From positions 1 through 27,291 of the forward strand of contig NZ_CAMVPU010000048.1 in the NCBI RefSeq assembly GCF_947169445.1: a stretch of 27,291 nucleotides of DNA, read 5' to 3'. Both the position numbers and the translations under genes were made by a program. The DNA is from an uncultured Butyrivibrio sp. (GTDB lineage Bacteria > Bacillota > Clostridia > Lachnospirales > Lachnospiraceae). The notes under the pieces are model-generated. The model was not told the DNA's origin and made no database searches. It was given only the letters and a program-made list of their open reading frames with translations. The number at the start of each line of letters is the position of its first letter. The first letter of the stretch is position 1. Shown here piece after piece: positions 14,226 to 21,457 of this stretch.

Positions 14226-14602
14226 GCTTTCTTCCTCCTTCCTGCGATTTTCGCTATTTTCTTTCTGGTCTGCGAAATTCTGATAAGAGCTTCATAGTAG
14301 TTGTCCGTCTTGTAGGGACGTTCTTTAGGCCTTACAAATGTGGCCTGAATAAAATGCCTCAGGATGACCTCCAGCGGCTCACCGTTTTTCTCGTACATCG
14401 CCAGAAAGAACAATGGCATCATGATCAGCATCATGCACATGACCGCCGTATTGATTGGCGCTATCTTTTTAATCAGAAAAAATGACGGAACTCCGATGAG
14501 CGCCGCCACTGAAAAACAGATGAGCTGTCTTTTAGTCAGGTTAAACATCACTTTGGATTTAACCTTGGTCAGATCCCTTGGCACCGATACATAAGATGCC
14601 AT
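14222..14602 (-). CDS. prgI: PrgI-family membrane protein (VirB3-like, 126 aa)
   Basis: The start MASYVSVPRDLTKVKSKVMF and NLTKRQLICFSVAALIG are typical of the PrgI family. Two hydrophobic stretches (about residues 27-46 and 50-70) are followed by KNGEPLEVILRHFIQATFV and RPKERPY, and a basic tail ends GRRKKA. It is a small inner-membrane component that corresponds in position to VirB3, directly before virB4, with which it overlaps. GGAGG lies seven bases before the ATG. Confidence 0.9.
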   Translation of the reverse strand: MASYVSVPRDLTKVKSKVMFNLTKRQLICFSVAALIGVPSFFLIKKIAPINTAVMCMMLIMMPLFFLAMYEKNGEPLEVILRHFIQATFVRPKERPYKTDNYYEALIRISQTRKKIAKIAGRRKKA

Positions 14603-14617
14603 GTCTTTTCCTCCAAA

Positions 14618-15484
14618 TCATCGTGCCTGGAAGACACTTTTTGTTACTGAACTTGTTTTGAACAGGGCAAAACACAAGAGAACTGTGTAGCCCATCGCTC
14701 CCCACAGAGAACCTGCAATGTCAGATGAGAAGGTCACTGAGGTAATAAGAGCTGCGTAGATTCCGATGCATACCATGATGAGAAATCCCTGAAAACCAAG
14801 AGCAAGAAGTGATCTGATATAGTTCTGGCCGATCTGGCTCTGTTCTTTGTTTCCGAAGGTGGACATTGGAATTGGAGCAAGGCTGATGACCAGATAGATC
14901 TCGATCATACGGCCATAAACCACCAGGAATATGATCATGGACATCACGGATAATCCCAGCTTTACGATAAAGATCTCAAGCCATAATCCAAAGAGTTCCA
15001 CAAATCCCATCGCTTCCAGAGTACTTCTCATAGTTGCTAATGCCGAAGCATCGATTGCTGTTCCTGCCGCTATAACACCGGCACTGCGATCGACCACGTG
15101 CTGAGCTACATCAAAAATAGCCAGTGAAATGTCAAAACAATGTGTGATCATCTCTACAGCTATAAAGGTTTTGATGAGCCACTTAAAGAATATCCATGAC
15201 TCAAAGTTAGCCAGGTTGTTATGAGCAATAACCAAGTGGATCAGCTCATAGCAGGCTATATACGTCAGGATTATTCCCGCAATCGGCATGATAACCGTCT
15301 CTGAAAGATTCCTTACCATGGAAAACACTGCTGGGGCAAAGCTTGACGGTGGTGCTCCTACATCTGCTGCAACGGAAGAAACCTTGCTGTTTACCATATC
15401 AAACAGGCTTGTCATGTTGGACATAACAGCATCTACCAGTAGCTCTTTTGCCAGTTCTACAAGCTGCGCAAATACACTTGGCAT
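14618..15484 (-). CDS. VirB6/TrbL-like polytopic channel protein (288 aa)
   Basis: The N-terminal 60 residues are amphipathic. At least five hydrophobic segments follow, including VIMPIAGIILTYIACYELIH, SVMSMIIFLVVYGRMIEIYL and LLALGFQGFLIMVCIGIYAA. A conserved VISLAPIPMSTFGN-like loop is present. These are features of the VirB6-like proteins of Tn1549-type elements (CD1112-like). It forms part of the inner-membrane channel. AAAGGAGGG precedes the ATG at 15484. The 100-base gap upstream contains two hairpins that could tune expression between the pilin-like gene and this one. Confidence 0.88.
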   Translation of the reverse strand: MPSVFAQLVELAKELLVDAVMSNMTSLFDMVNSKVSSVAADVGAPPSSFAPAVFSMVRNLSETVIMPIAGIILTYIACYELIHLVIAHNNLANFESWIFFKWLIKTFIAVEMITHCFDISLAIFDVAQHVVDRSAGVIAAGTAIDASALATMRSTLEAMGFVELFGLWLEIFIVKLGLSVMSMIIFLVVYGRMIEIYLVISLAPIPMSTFGNKEQSQIGQNYIRSLLALGFQGFLIMVCIGIYAALITSVTFSSDIAGSLWGAMGYTVLLCFALFKTSSVTKSVFQAR

Positions 15485-15508
15485 TGGTTACCCTCCTTTT
15501 GAAATGCA

Positions 15509-15565
15509 GCCGGAAGTTTTCACCTCCGGCCGCTTGGCGCTACAGGCCTTCTTCAGACCTGTAGC
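15509..15565. repeat. Two intercistronic hairpins between maff2 and the VirB6-like gene
   Basis: GCCGGA/TCCGGC (15509-15530) and the perfect 8-bp GCTACAGG/CCTGTAGC (15539-15565) lie in the gap. Neither is followed by a T run on the minus strand, so processing or stabilisation of the mRNA is more likely than termination. Confidence 0.5.
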
Positions 15566-15583
15566 TGTTCCTCCTGGGACAGA

Positions 15584-15796
15584 TCAAAAAAGACCTGCAA
15601 GAAGGGGAACAAGGGTTGTGCCGATGAGGGCAACTCCGCCGCCCGCCATGAGCTGCTTCATTCCCTGTGACTTAGCTCCAGGGTTGTCATTGCCATACCC
15701 CTCCATGAGGTTGATAGCTCCCCAAATACCAAGTCCTGCTCCAAGTGCGATTACAAGTGTCTGAAGTACGCCTACTGCGCTGTTGAAAAATGCCAT
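15584..15796 (-). CDS. Maff2-family pilin-like membrane protein (70 aa)
   Basis: The protein starts MAFFNSAVGVLQTLVIALGA and contains the family signature GYGNDNPGAKSQGMKQLMAG followed by GGVALIGTTLVPLLAGLF. The two membrane helices (about residues 8-30 and 48-69) separated by a short hydrophilic loop resemble VirB2/TrbC-type pilins. It probably forms the surface pilus or channel lining. GGAGG precedes the ATG at 15796. A 9-bp hairpin at 15821-15850 lies in the leader. A decayed second copy sits at 16834-17034 beyond an inserted AT-rich gene. Confidence 0.88.
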   Translation of the reverse strand: MAFFNSAVGVLQTLVIALGAGLGIWGAINLMEGYGNDNPGAKSQGMKQLMAGGGVALIGTTLVPLLAGLF

Positions 15797-15820
15797 AATA
15801 AAATTCCTCCCTTAATGAGT

Positions 15821-15850
15821 GAAGCCAGGGGCTTGATTGCTCCTGGCTTC
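15821..15850. repeat. Hairpin in the leader of the intact maff2 gene
   Basis: GAAGCCAGG and CCTGGCTTC pair perfectly over nine bases with two more GC pairs inside. No T run follows on either strand. It ends about 12 bases before the GGAGG of maff2 and may protect the mRNA 5' end. Confidence 0.5.
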
Positions 15851-15927
15851 GTAGTTGATAGTTTGTTGTCTTTTCCATATTCAGTTGTCTCTATTGGCCC
15901 TTTGCATGTGCACCTGCATTTTGGGCA

Positions 15928-15961
15928 CAAAAATAGACCGCAGTCCTCGTCAGAACCACGG
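15928..15961 (-). terminator. Intrinsic terminator after the cargo gene, inside the transfer operon
   Basis: The minus-strand arms CCGTGGTTC and GGACTGCGG pair over nine positions with several G-T wobbles around TGACGA, followed by TCTA and five T residues. It would end transcription of the 16022-16789 gene and could reduce read-through into the intact pilin gene. Confidence 0.6.
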
Positions 15962-16021
15962 CCTATGTATCCCTTTCTACTATCAGCTACATAGGATTTT
16001 ATTATGTAATTAACTTATGCT

Positions 16022-16789
16022 TTAACCATTTTTATTAAATGCCTTGTTTCTATTATCAATAATCTTTTGGGCATTTCTCACATACTCTTTAATTTGCTCA
16101 TCAGTTAGTCTACTGATTCTTTCATTAATATCCACGCCTTCCACTAATCGCTTGATATTTTCTCTCTTTATCGGCATGTTCTCAAACATGCACTCAAGAT
16201 TCTCACTTTTAATCCATCTGATCAAGTTGCTTTCGTCATAAGAAAACTCCATCAAACCATCAGCAAAGCACCAGTCCAGAAAGGCATCCATTCTATCCTC
16301 AAAAAGTCTGTACCGTTCATTATTCATCTTTCTATTTGGTAGCAATAGTAAATTTCCCCTTGAGAAATAATTCTCTGCAAAGCTCTCAAATAAAGTATTA
16401 ATCTCTTTTATATACTTATCATCTTTTAAAGCAATCATAGTCGAAATATGTTTATAGTTCTTTGAATACATGCCATTATTCTTACGACATTTGGGCAGAT
16501 TCTTCATTAAGCAGCTATAAGGTGTCCAAAACGAGAATGCCACATCAGCATTTAAGCATTCCTTTTCATTACAAATGTTCTTGAAATAGAAGGCATCACC
16601 ATCTGAATCGTCTCTTGCCATTCCTATATCATTCATAAGTATGCCTAATCTGTAATAGTTTAAAAGGTTTAATACACTGTTTCTGTAATTCTTCACGGAT
16701 ATCTCTATATGTTGGTTTCCGTAACCATTAAACCTTTTGCAGAAATCCCTTATAATTGTCCTTTCAATTTGTTTCGTATCCACATCCAT
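16022..16789 (-). CDS. AT-rich cargo protein of unknown function (255 aa)
   Basis: The protein is soluble and largely helical, with conserved-looking motifs FSFWTPYSCLMKN, MYSKNYKHISTMIALKDDK, SRGNLLLLPNRKMNNERY and EDRMDAFLDWCFADGL, ending in a charged helix (RNAQKIIDNRNKAF). I do not recognise the family with confidence; a defence or host-interaction role is possible but unsupported. Its composition is clearly more AT-rich than the surrounding conjugation genes. It splits two Maff2 genes and brings its own terminator, all signs of insertion as cargo. The ATG at 16789 is only one base from AGG; a GTG two codons later (16783) has better spacing and may be the true start. Confidence 0.7.
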   Translation of the reverse strand: MDVDTKQIERTIIRDFCKRFNGYGNQHIEISVKNYRNSVLNLLNYYRLGILMNDIGMARDDSDGDAFYFKNICNEKECLNADVAFSFWTPYSCLMKNLPKCRKNNGMYSKNYKHISTMIALKDDKYIKEINTLFESFAENYFSRGNLLLLPNRKMNNERYRLFEDRMDAFLDWCFADGLMEFSYDESNLIRWIKSENLECMFENMPIKRENIKRLVEGVDINERISRLTDEQIKEYVRNAQKIIDNRNKAFNKNG

Positions 16790-16833
16790 ACCTCATCAAA
16801 TCCACGGTCTTCAACATTTCAATTGTATCATGG

Positions 16834-17034
16834 TTATAATCCAGGTGGAGGTTTCATCGCTCTGGGTATCAAGGCCTTCATTCCAAGTTTATTGGAAAGA
16901 GCTTTGGCATGGCATATGTGTTGTCCTCTACAAAGCTTTCCGTTCTCATTCATTTCACCCATTGCTTTAATCCCAGCTCCCAAAGCAACTATCACTGTTT
17001 CCAGAGCACTAACTGCAGATTCAAAAAATGCCAT
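16834..17034 (-). pseudogene. Decayed second Maff2 pilin gene (66 codons)
   Basis: The first 22 residues, MAFFESAVSALETVIVALGA plus GI, match the intact Maff2 protein at 15584-15796 closely, and AAAGGAGA before the ATG is intact. After that, the GYGNDNPGAKSQG loop and the second membrane helix are missing. The frame continues as an unrelated polar tail with KLCRGQHICHAK and ends PPPGL. The product would have one membrane helix and probably could not act as a pilin. It lies directly downstream of virD4, where maff2 normally sits. It may instead be a truncated but expressed paralogue. Confidence 0.6.
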
Positions 17035-17051
17035 GCCTCTTCTCCTTTAAT

Positions 17052-18815
17052 TTAGACTGCGTCTGCATCTACCACTTCATACAGATCATCAGATTTTAGT
17101 TTCATTTTTCTGTTCAGATATCTCTCAATGTCAAACCAGTTCTTCTTGTCATAATCTGCTGTCAGCTTGTAGTTGGGATGCTGAGTCAGATCATATTTTT
17201 CCGAATAAAAAGGACGAACGCCACGTACCTGAACAATGCAGTGATTTCCGTCCATTGTTGCCAGCTCATCCATGGACATAAGTTCATGGCCAAGCTTCTG
17301 GTAATTAAGGTTGTAACTCTGTGATGTCCCGCGAGACTCACCGGTGTTGTACATATCGATGGTCTCTTTGCCCAGGATAGTGTTGAGATCCTTGAGGGTA
17401 GTCTGCTCGGATCCACCAAGGAATATCTGCGAATCACAGTTACCGATGATGGTGTCAGCATTATCCTTGTAGATTGCCTTGAGCTGTGATTTAGCCTGAA
17501 GCACGAGACATGCCGAGATCTCACGGCTTCGGATTGTGGCAATCAGTTTTTCCAGGTTGGGAATCTGACCAATGTTGGCCGCCTCATCTATAAGGCAGCG
17601 TACATGAACAGGAAGTCTGCCACCATAGACATCATCTGCCTTTTCACAGAGCAAATTAAAGAGCTGGCTATAGATCATTGAAATCATGAAGTTAAATGTG
17701 GGATCATTGTCGCTCATGATGAGGAAAAGGGCTGTCTTCCTATCTCCAACTTCATCAAGATTAAGTTCATCGTAAGATGTTATTTCTCTTAGATCCTCAA
17801 TATCAAAGGGAGCTAGTCTTGCTCCACAGCTTATGAGGATTGATTTCATGGTTTTGCCGGCTGCAAGGCGGAACTTTTTATATTGCCTTACTGCAAAGTG
17901 ATTTGGATTCTTGGTTTCCAATGCTTCAAACATGAGGTCCACCGGATTCTGGAAATCCTCATCATCCTCTCTTACTTCCATGGCATTTAAGAATTCCAGA
18001 AGTGTGCTGAAGTTCTGCTCTTCAATAGGCGCTTCGTAGTGGATATATCCTATCAGTGCCGTGTACAGAAGAGTCTCCGCTTTTGTCCAAAACTCCTCAC
18101 CTGCCTTACCATCACCTTTAGTGTTAGCAATGATGGTGGTTACGAGCTTTAGGATGTCGGTCTCTGAGTGGATATACATAAATGGGTTGTAATGCATGGA
18201 CTTCTTAAAGTTGATGGTGTTAAAAATCTTGATGTCGTAGCCGTTCTTAAGAAGTGCATTAGCGCACTCACAGACTATTGTTCCCTTTGGATCACAAACA
18301 ACGTAGCTTGAGTGACACTGTAAGAGATTCGGCTTTAGTACAAACCTTGTTTTACCTGATCCGGAGCCTCCCACTACAAGGATGTTTTTATTTCTTGCAT
18401 ACTTTGGTTCCTTTGGCCTGCTGCTCATAGTAAGCCTCTCTGTTTTGGAGAGTATGACGTTGTTCTGGAAGGTCGGATCCATAAAAGGTTCTATATCCTG
18501 TGCCTTTCCCCATCTGGCTGAGCCGTACTCTTCGTTGTGCTTAAATTTCTTGGCATTTTTGCCTTTTAGATAAACTGCCAAGCGTAGTCCGGCGCCAACG
18601 CAAACACCTACAACCAGGTCAAATGGATGAATGCTGGGAAGGATATTGGAGAAAGCCTGAGAAAAACCTCCTCCAGTAACAAGGCCCTGTACCTTTTCAG
18701 ACATATTGGATCCATCCGCTATTCTCCAGGCTTCACCTAAGTTTGTTGCAAAAGCTCCCACCAGAAAGTAAGGAACATTCAGGATTAGGAGCTTCTTAAG
18801 TTTCTTTGTGTTCAT
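17052..18815 (-). CDS. virD4: VirD4/TraG-family type IV coupling ATPase (587 aa)
   Basis: Two N-terminal membrane helices (about residues 8-27 and 64-82) precede a GSARWGKAQDIEPFMD segment. The Walker A motif GGSGSGKT is at residues 149-156, and the Walker B motif is in VRCLIDEAANIGQIPNLEKL. The C-terminal motifs NCDSQIFLGGSEQTTLKDLN and FYSEKYDLTQHPNY are typical of TraG proteins. It links the relaxosome to the secretion channel and pumps DNA at the membrane. The start ATG overlaps the stop of the PcfB gene (ATGA), so translation is probably coupled. Confidence 0.95.
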   Translation of the reverse strand: MNTKKLKKLLILNVPYFLVGAFATNLGEAWRIADGSNMSEKVQGLVTGGGFSQAFSNILPSIHPFDLVVGVCVGAGLRLAVYLKGKNAKKFKHNEEYGSARWGKAQDIEPFMDPTFQNNVILSKTERLTMSSRPKEPKYARNKNILVVGGSGSGKTRFVLKPNLLQCHSSYVVCDPKGTIVCECANALLKNGYDIKIFNTINFKKSMHYNPFMYIHSETDILKLVTTIIANTKGDGKAGEEFWTKAETLLYTALIGYIHYEAPIEEQNFSTLLEFLNAMEVREDDEDFQNPVDLMFEALETKNPNHFAVRQYKKFRLAAGKTMKSILISCGARLAPFDIEDLREITSYDELNLDEVGDRKTALFLIMSDNDPTFNFMISMIYSQLFNLLCEKADDVYGGRLPVHVRCLIDEAANIGQIPNLEKLIATIRSREISACLVLQAKSQLKAIYKDNADTIIGNCDSQIFLGGSEQTTLKDLNTILGKETIDMYNTGESRGTSQSYNLNYQKLGHELMSMDELATMDGNHCIVQVRGVRPFYSEKYDLTQHPNYKLTADYDKKNWFDIERYLNRKMKLKSDDLYEVVDADAV

Positions 18816-19300
18816 CGTTCTTTCTCCATGGTCTTTTCTTTTACTTTCTTTGGAAGTGATGCTATAAGCTCTGTAAGTGCGTGAAGCTTTTTAAGGACGC
18901 TAGGTCTTTCTTTTCTAAGAAGTTCTTTTGCTGAATATTCCTGAACTATACGCTGCAGTGCATCAGCATCTCTGGACTTAAAGAAGACTGTATACTTTGG
19001 CGGATCTACTGTTTTGTCTTTTACAATTGCAAAGTCCACGCCATACTTCCTGGCTACTCTCTGAAAATCCTTAAGGCCAGTCTGAGCTACATCAATGGAT
19101 GAAACGCCTGCATCCTGTCCGATCAGTTCTTTCACAGTCTGCTTGCCATGCTTTGGCTGATTAGCAAGAGCCTCTTTTTCAAGCTTCTTATTCTTACGAT
19201 GAGCAAGGTACCACCTGATTGCTTTTAGCAGTACTCTTGCCGAAAGCTTTGTAGTATTCACAGCCAGGTTCTCAGTCCGCTGGACAATTTCTTCCTGCAT
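18812..19300 (-). CDS. PcfB/DUF3801 family protein (162 aa)
   Basis: The sequence fits PcfB/DUF3801: an N-terminal TTKLSARVLLKAIRWYLAHR helix, then GKQTVKELIGQDAGVSSIDV and FQRVARKYGVDFAIVKDK, with a basic C-terminal helix. PcfB of Enterococcus pCF10 is an accessory factor that acts with the coupling protein, and this gene is directly upstream of virD4 and overlaps it. It is soluble and predicted to act at the cytoplasmic face of the channel. AAAGGGG precedes the ATG. Confidence 0.85.
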   Translation of the reverse strand: MQEEIVQRTENLAVNTTKLSARVLLKAIRWYLAHRKNKKLEKEALANQPKHGKQTVKELIGQDAGVSSIDVAQTGLKDFQRVARKYGVDFAIVKDKTVDPPKYTVFFKSRDADALQRIVQEYSAKELLRKERPSVLKKLHALTELIASLPKKVKEKTMEKER

Positions 19301-19321
19301 CTGCTCACCCCTTTCCGGTTA

Positions 19322-19660
19322 TCATTTTGTTTTCTTGTCTACATTGAGGATTCCATCGAGTGTAGTAGAAACAATGCCAAGTCTCTTAGCCAGGGCGATG
19401 TCTGTTTTGACATTTTCATCTGTAGCTTTGCCGCAGACTACAACTACTCTGGATCTGCGAAGAAGTTCCTCCGCCATGTCAATCCTGTCCTTGTGCTCCT
19501 TGTTGTCGTCATCATCAAGGAATTCCTTCTGCAAGAGAAGCGGACATATTGGAGAATAGCCTGCCTGATAGAGTCGTCTGCAGTACTTGATTGCTGTTTC
19601 TCTTGCTTCGATATCATCCTCGCTCCAAGCTGAGGTTACATACGCTAATGGTCTGCTCAT
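19322..19660 (-). CDS. DUF4406/DUF7768-like protein (112 aa)
   Basis: From MSRPLAYVTSAWSEDDIEAR the sequence shows a Rossmann-like pattern: a strand ending in S-A, a helix with TAIKYCRRLYQAGYSPICPL, an acidic DDDDNKEHKDRIDMAEELLR helix, the strand VVVVCG and a final helix. That resembles the DUF4406/nucleoside deoxyribosyltransferase-like group, whose role in mobile elements is unclear. I start at the ATG at 19660 because AGGAGG lies immediately upstream and the frame before it runs through the parB terminator hairpin. It sits between parB and pcfB. Confidence 0.75.
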   Translation of the reverse strand: MSRPLAYVTSAWSEDDIEARETAIKYCRRLYQAGYSPICPLLLQKEFLDDDDNKEHKDRIDMAEELLRRSRVVVVCGKATDENVKTDIALAKRLGIVSTTLDGILNVDKKTK

Positions 19661-19672
19661 TTTTCCTCCTAA

Positions 19673-19700
19673 TAGAAAGAGCCTTCCACTAAGAAGGCTC
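19673..19700 (-). terminator. Hairpin overlapping the parB stop codon
   Basis: GAGCCTTC and GAAGGCTC pair perfectly over eight bases around TTAGTG, followed by a broken T run (TTTCTATT). The stem begins in the parB stop codon. It may partly terminate transcription between the partition and transfer genes. Confidence 0.5.
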
Positions 19701-20661
19701 ACAGTTCCTGTTTGTGATTCTGTTTTCTCTGCCATTGCTCCAAGAGCTTAATGATGGTGTCCTCCATCTGCTTTGGAGTGTATGACTTTGGAAAGTACTT
19801 CTTCAATACATCGTTCTTGATGGTAACTCTGTCCAGATCTGTCTTCTTTTCTTCAGACATAATGGCGCAGAGAGCTTCTTTGGTACAAAGACCAGCCTGT
19901 TGCATCTTCTTCATACGCTGTGCCTGAGAGAGTGATGGAATAGCCTGGGCATAATCCATGGCGTAGAGAAGAGATTTCTGATTCTCTTTCGTAAGATAAG
20001 AAATCTCAACAGCTGGGTTTAATCCCAACTTTTTGTCATCAACCATATCCAGTAGTTCAGGTACAAGCTCTGTTAATCTGACTATTCTCATAACCTGTCT
20101 TTCGCTTGTATTGGCCTCTTGAGCAATTTTTGTTTTTGCCCAATTGGACTTTGTGCCAACTTGGCACAAAGTATTTTCCGGAAACTTAACCGGTATCACT
20201 CGATCAGTTCGCTCACCCTGATGCTTTATTGCATCCATCTTCATCTTGAAGGCAAAAGCTCTTTCACTTGGAAGTATCTCCTCTCTTGAAAGGTTCGAAT
20301 CCACCATCAAAATGACAGCTGCGTCATCATCAAGATTCCTGACAATAGCAGGCATAGTCTTAAGGCCAGCCAGTTCACAGGCATGGTGCCTTCTGTGTCC
20401 TGATACAATCTCGTAGCCTCCTTCTTCCCTTGGCCTGACTATAGCAGGAGTCAGAACACCAAACTTTTCAATACTCTCTACAGTCTTTTGCATATCTTCG
20501 TTGTCCAGTACTTTGAAGGGATGATCTTTGAAGGGAAAAAGATCTGACAGCGCTATTTCCTGGACTTTCTCTCCTTTTTGGGCTTTATCTTTTCTCGTCT
20601 CTTCCGTAGAAAAGATATCATCGTAGCTGGCTAAGCTGATGTTGGCGCCTCTTTTCCCCAT
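19699..20661 (-). CDS. parB: ParB-family partition protein (320 aa)
   Basis: The ParB N-terminal domain includes IALSDLFPFKDHPFKVLDNE, GVLTPAIVRPREEGGYEIVS and the GHRRHHACELAG motif (about residues 88-99) that in ParB proteins binds CTP. A helix-turn-helix domain follows with AKTKIAQEANTSERQVMRIV and RLTELVPELLDMVD. The protein binds a centromere-like site and works with ParA to segregate the replicon. ATG at 20661 has GGAGG nine bases upstream, and the gene overlaps parA by 44 bases. A perfect 25-bp palindrome at 20148-20172 encodes residues 164-172, in the linker just before the helix-turn-helix. Confidence 0.92.
   Translation of the reverse strand: MGKRGANISLASYDDIFSTEETRKDKAQKGEKVQEIALSDLFPFKDHPFKVLDNEDMQKTVESIEKFGVLTPAIVRPREEGGYEIVSGHRRHHACELAGLKTMPAIVRNLDDDAAVILMVDSNLSREEILPSERAFAFKMKMDAIKHQGERTDRVIPVKFPENTLCQVGTKSNWAKTKIAQEANTSERQVMRIVRLTELVPELLDMVDDKKLGLNPAVEISYLTKENQKSLLYAMDYAQAIPSLSQAQRMKKMQQAGLCTKEALCAIMSEEKKTDLDRVTIKNDVLKKYFPKSYTPKQMEDTIIKLLEQWQRKQNHKQEL
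20148..20172. repeat. Perfect 25-bp palindrome inside parB
   Basis: The 12-base arms ACTTTGTGCCAA and TTGGCACAAAGT flank a single central base with no mismatch. The sequence encodes TLCQVGTK within ParB. A perfect dyad this long is far beyond chance in coding DNA; it could be a protein-binding site or an inserted in-frame palindromic element. Confidence 0.85.
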
Positions 20662-21445
20662 CAGATAACACCTCCTTCGTCAGATTCTTGTATGCTGCAG
20701 CCACCTTGCCTCCGGGATCATGAGCAAAAATACTCTTTCCTTCAGCTGAAATCTCTGCTGCTCTTACTGAATGTGGAATGTCAGAATCAAACACCCTGAT
20801 CTTACTTCCATAGGTTTCCCTGATGAGATCGCTAATCATCCTGGCATCATTTGTTCTGCCATCCACCATAGTTAGCAGAATTCCTTCAATCTTGAGCTTT
20901 GGATTAATCTGTCTCTTTACCTTTGATATTGTTCCAAGAAGCTGTTCCAATCCTTTTGCAGATAGATATTGGGCCTGGACCGGAATAAGACAGTTATCTG
21001 CTGCACATAAAGCATTTACTGTGAGCATGCCCAGACTGGGAGAGCAGTCGATCAGAATATGGTCGTACTGCTTATTCACAGTGTCGATATACTGCTTCAA
21101 TATCTTTTCCCTGCTTATCACATTTGCAAGAGACATCTCAGTTCCGGCCAGTTCAATATTTGCAGGCATGAGATCCACTCCTTCAGGATGTGATAAGATT
21201 CCTTCCCGATTGCCAATAGGCTGTTCATTCAGAATTCTGTCTATCATTGTTGAAATAGTCGGATACAGTTCATCAGACCTTGGGTATCCAAGGCTTATAG
21301 TCAAACTCGACTGCGGATCCAGATCTATCAGAAGCACTTTTTTACCCTCCATTGCAAGTCCAACACCCAGATTTTCCGTGGAACAGGTCTTCCCAGTTCC
21401 TCCCTTTTGATTGACTATTGCTGTTACGTTTGCTCTGTGTGACAC
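20618..21445 (-). CDS. parA: ParA-family partition ATPase (275 aa)
   Basis: The deviant Walker A motif NQKGGTGKTCSTENLG is at about residues 11-26, the Walker A' strand is KVLLIDLDPQSSLT, and the Walker B-like strand is HILIDCSPSLGMLTVNAL. ParA ATPases of this type form a DNA-bound gradient that moves ParB-bound plasmid copies. I place the start at the GTG at 21445: AGGAGG lies eight bases upstream, whereas a GTG three codons earlier is part of the ribosome binding site itself. The gene follows the replication initiator by 12 bases and overlaps parB. Confidence 0.93.
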   Translation of the reverse strand: MSHRANVTAIVNQKGGTGKTCSTENLGVGLAMEGKKVLLIDLDPQSSLTISLGYPRSDELYPTISTMIDRILNEQPIGNREGILSHPEGVDLMPANIELAGTEMSLANVISREKILKQYIDTVNKQYDHILIDCSPSLGMLTVNALCAADNCLIPVQAQYLSAKGLEQLLGTISKVKRQINPKLKIEGILLTMVDGRTNDARMISDLIRETYGSKIRVFDSDIPHSVRAAEISAEGKSIFAHDPGGKVAAAYKNLTKEVLSDGEKRRQHQLSQLR

Positions 21446-21457
21446 ATTTTCCACCTC

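Noticed and set aside
16709..17050. 113-codon plus-strand frame across the decayed pilin gene as a real gene
   Set aside because: It lacks a ribosome binding site and runs antisense to the conserved Maff2 N-terminus. Only its short pilin-like stretch is of interest and is reported separately.
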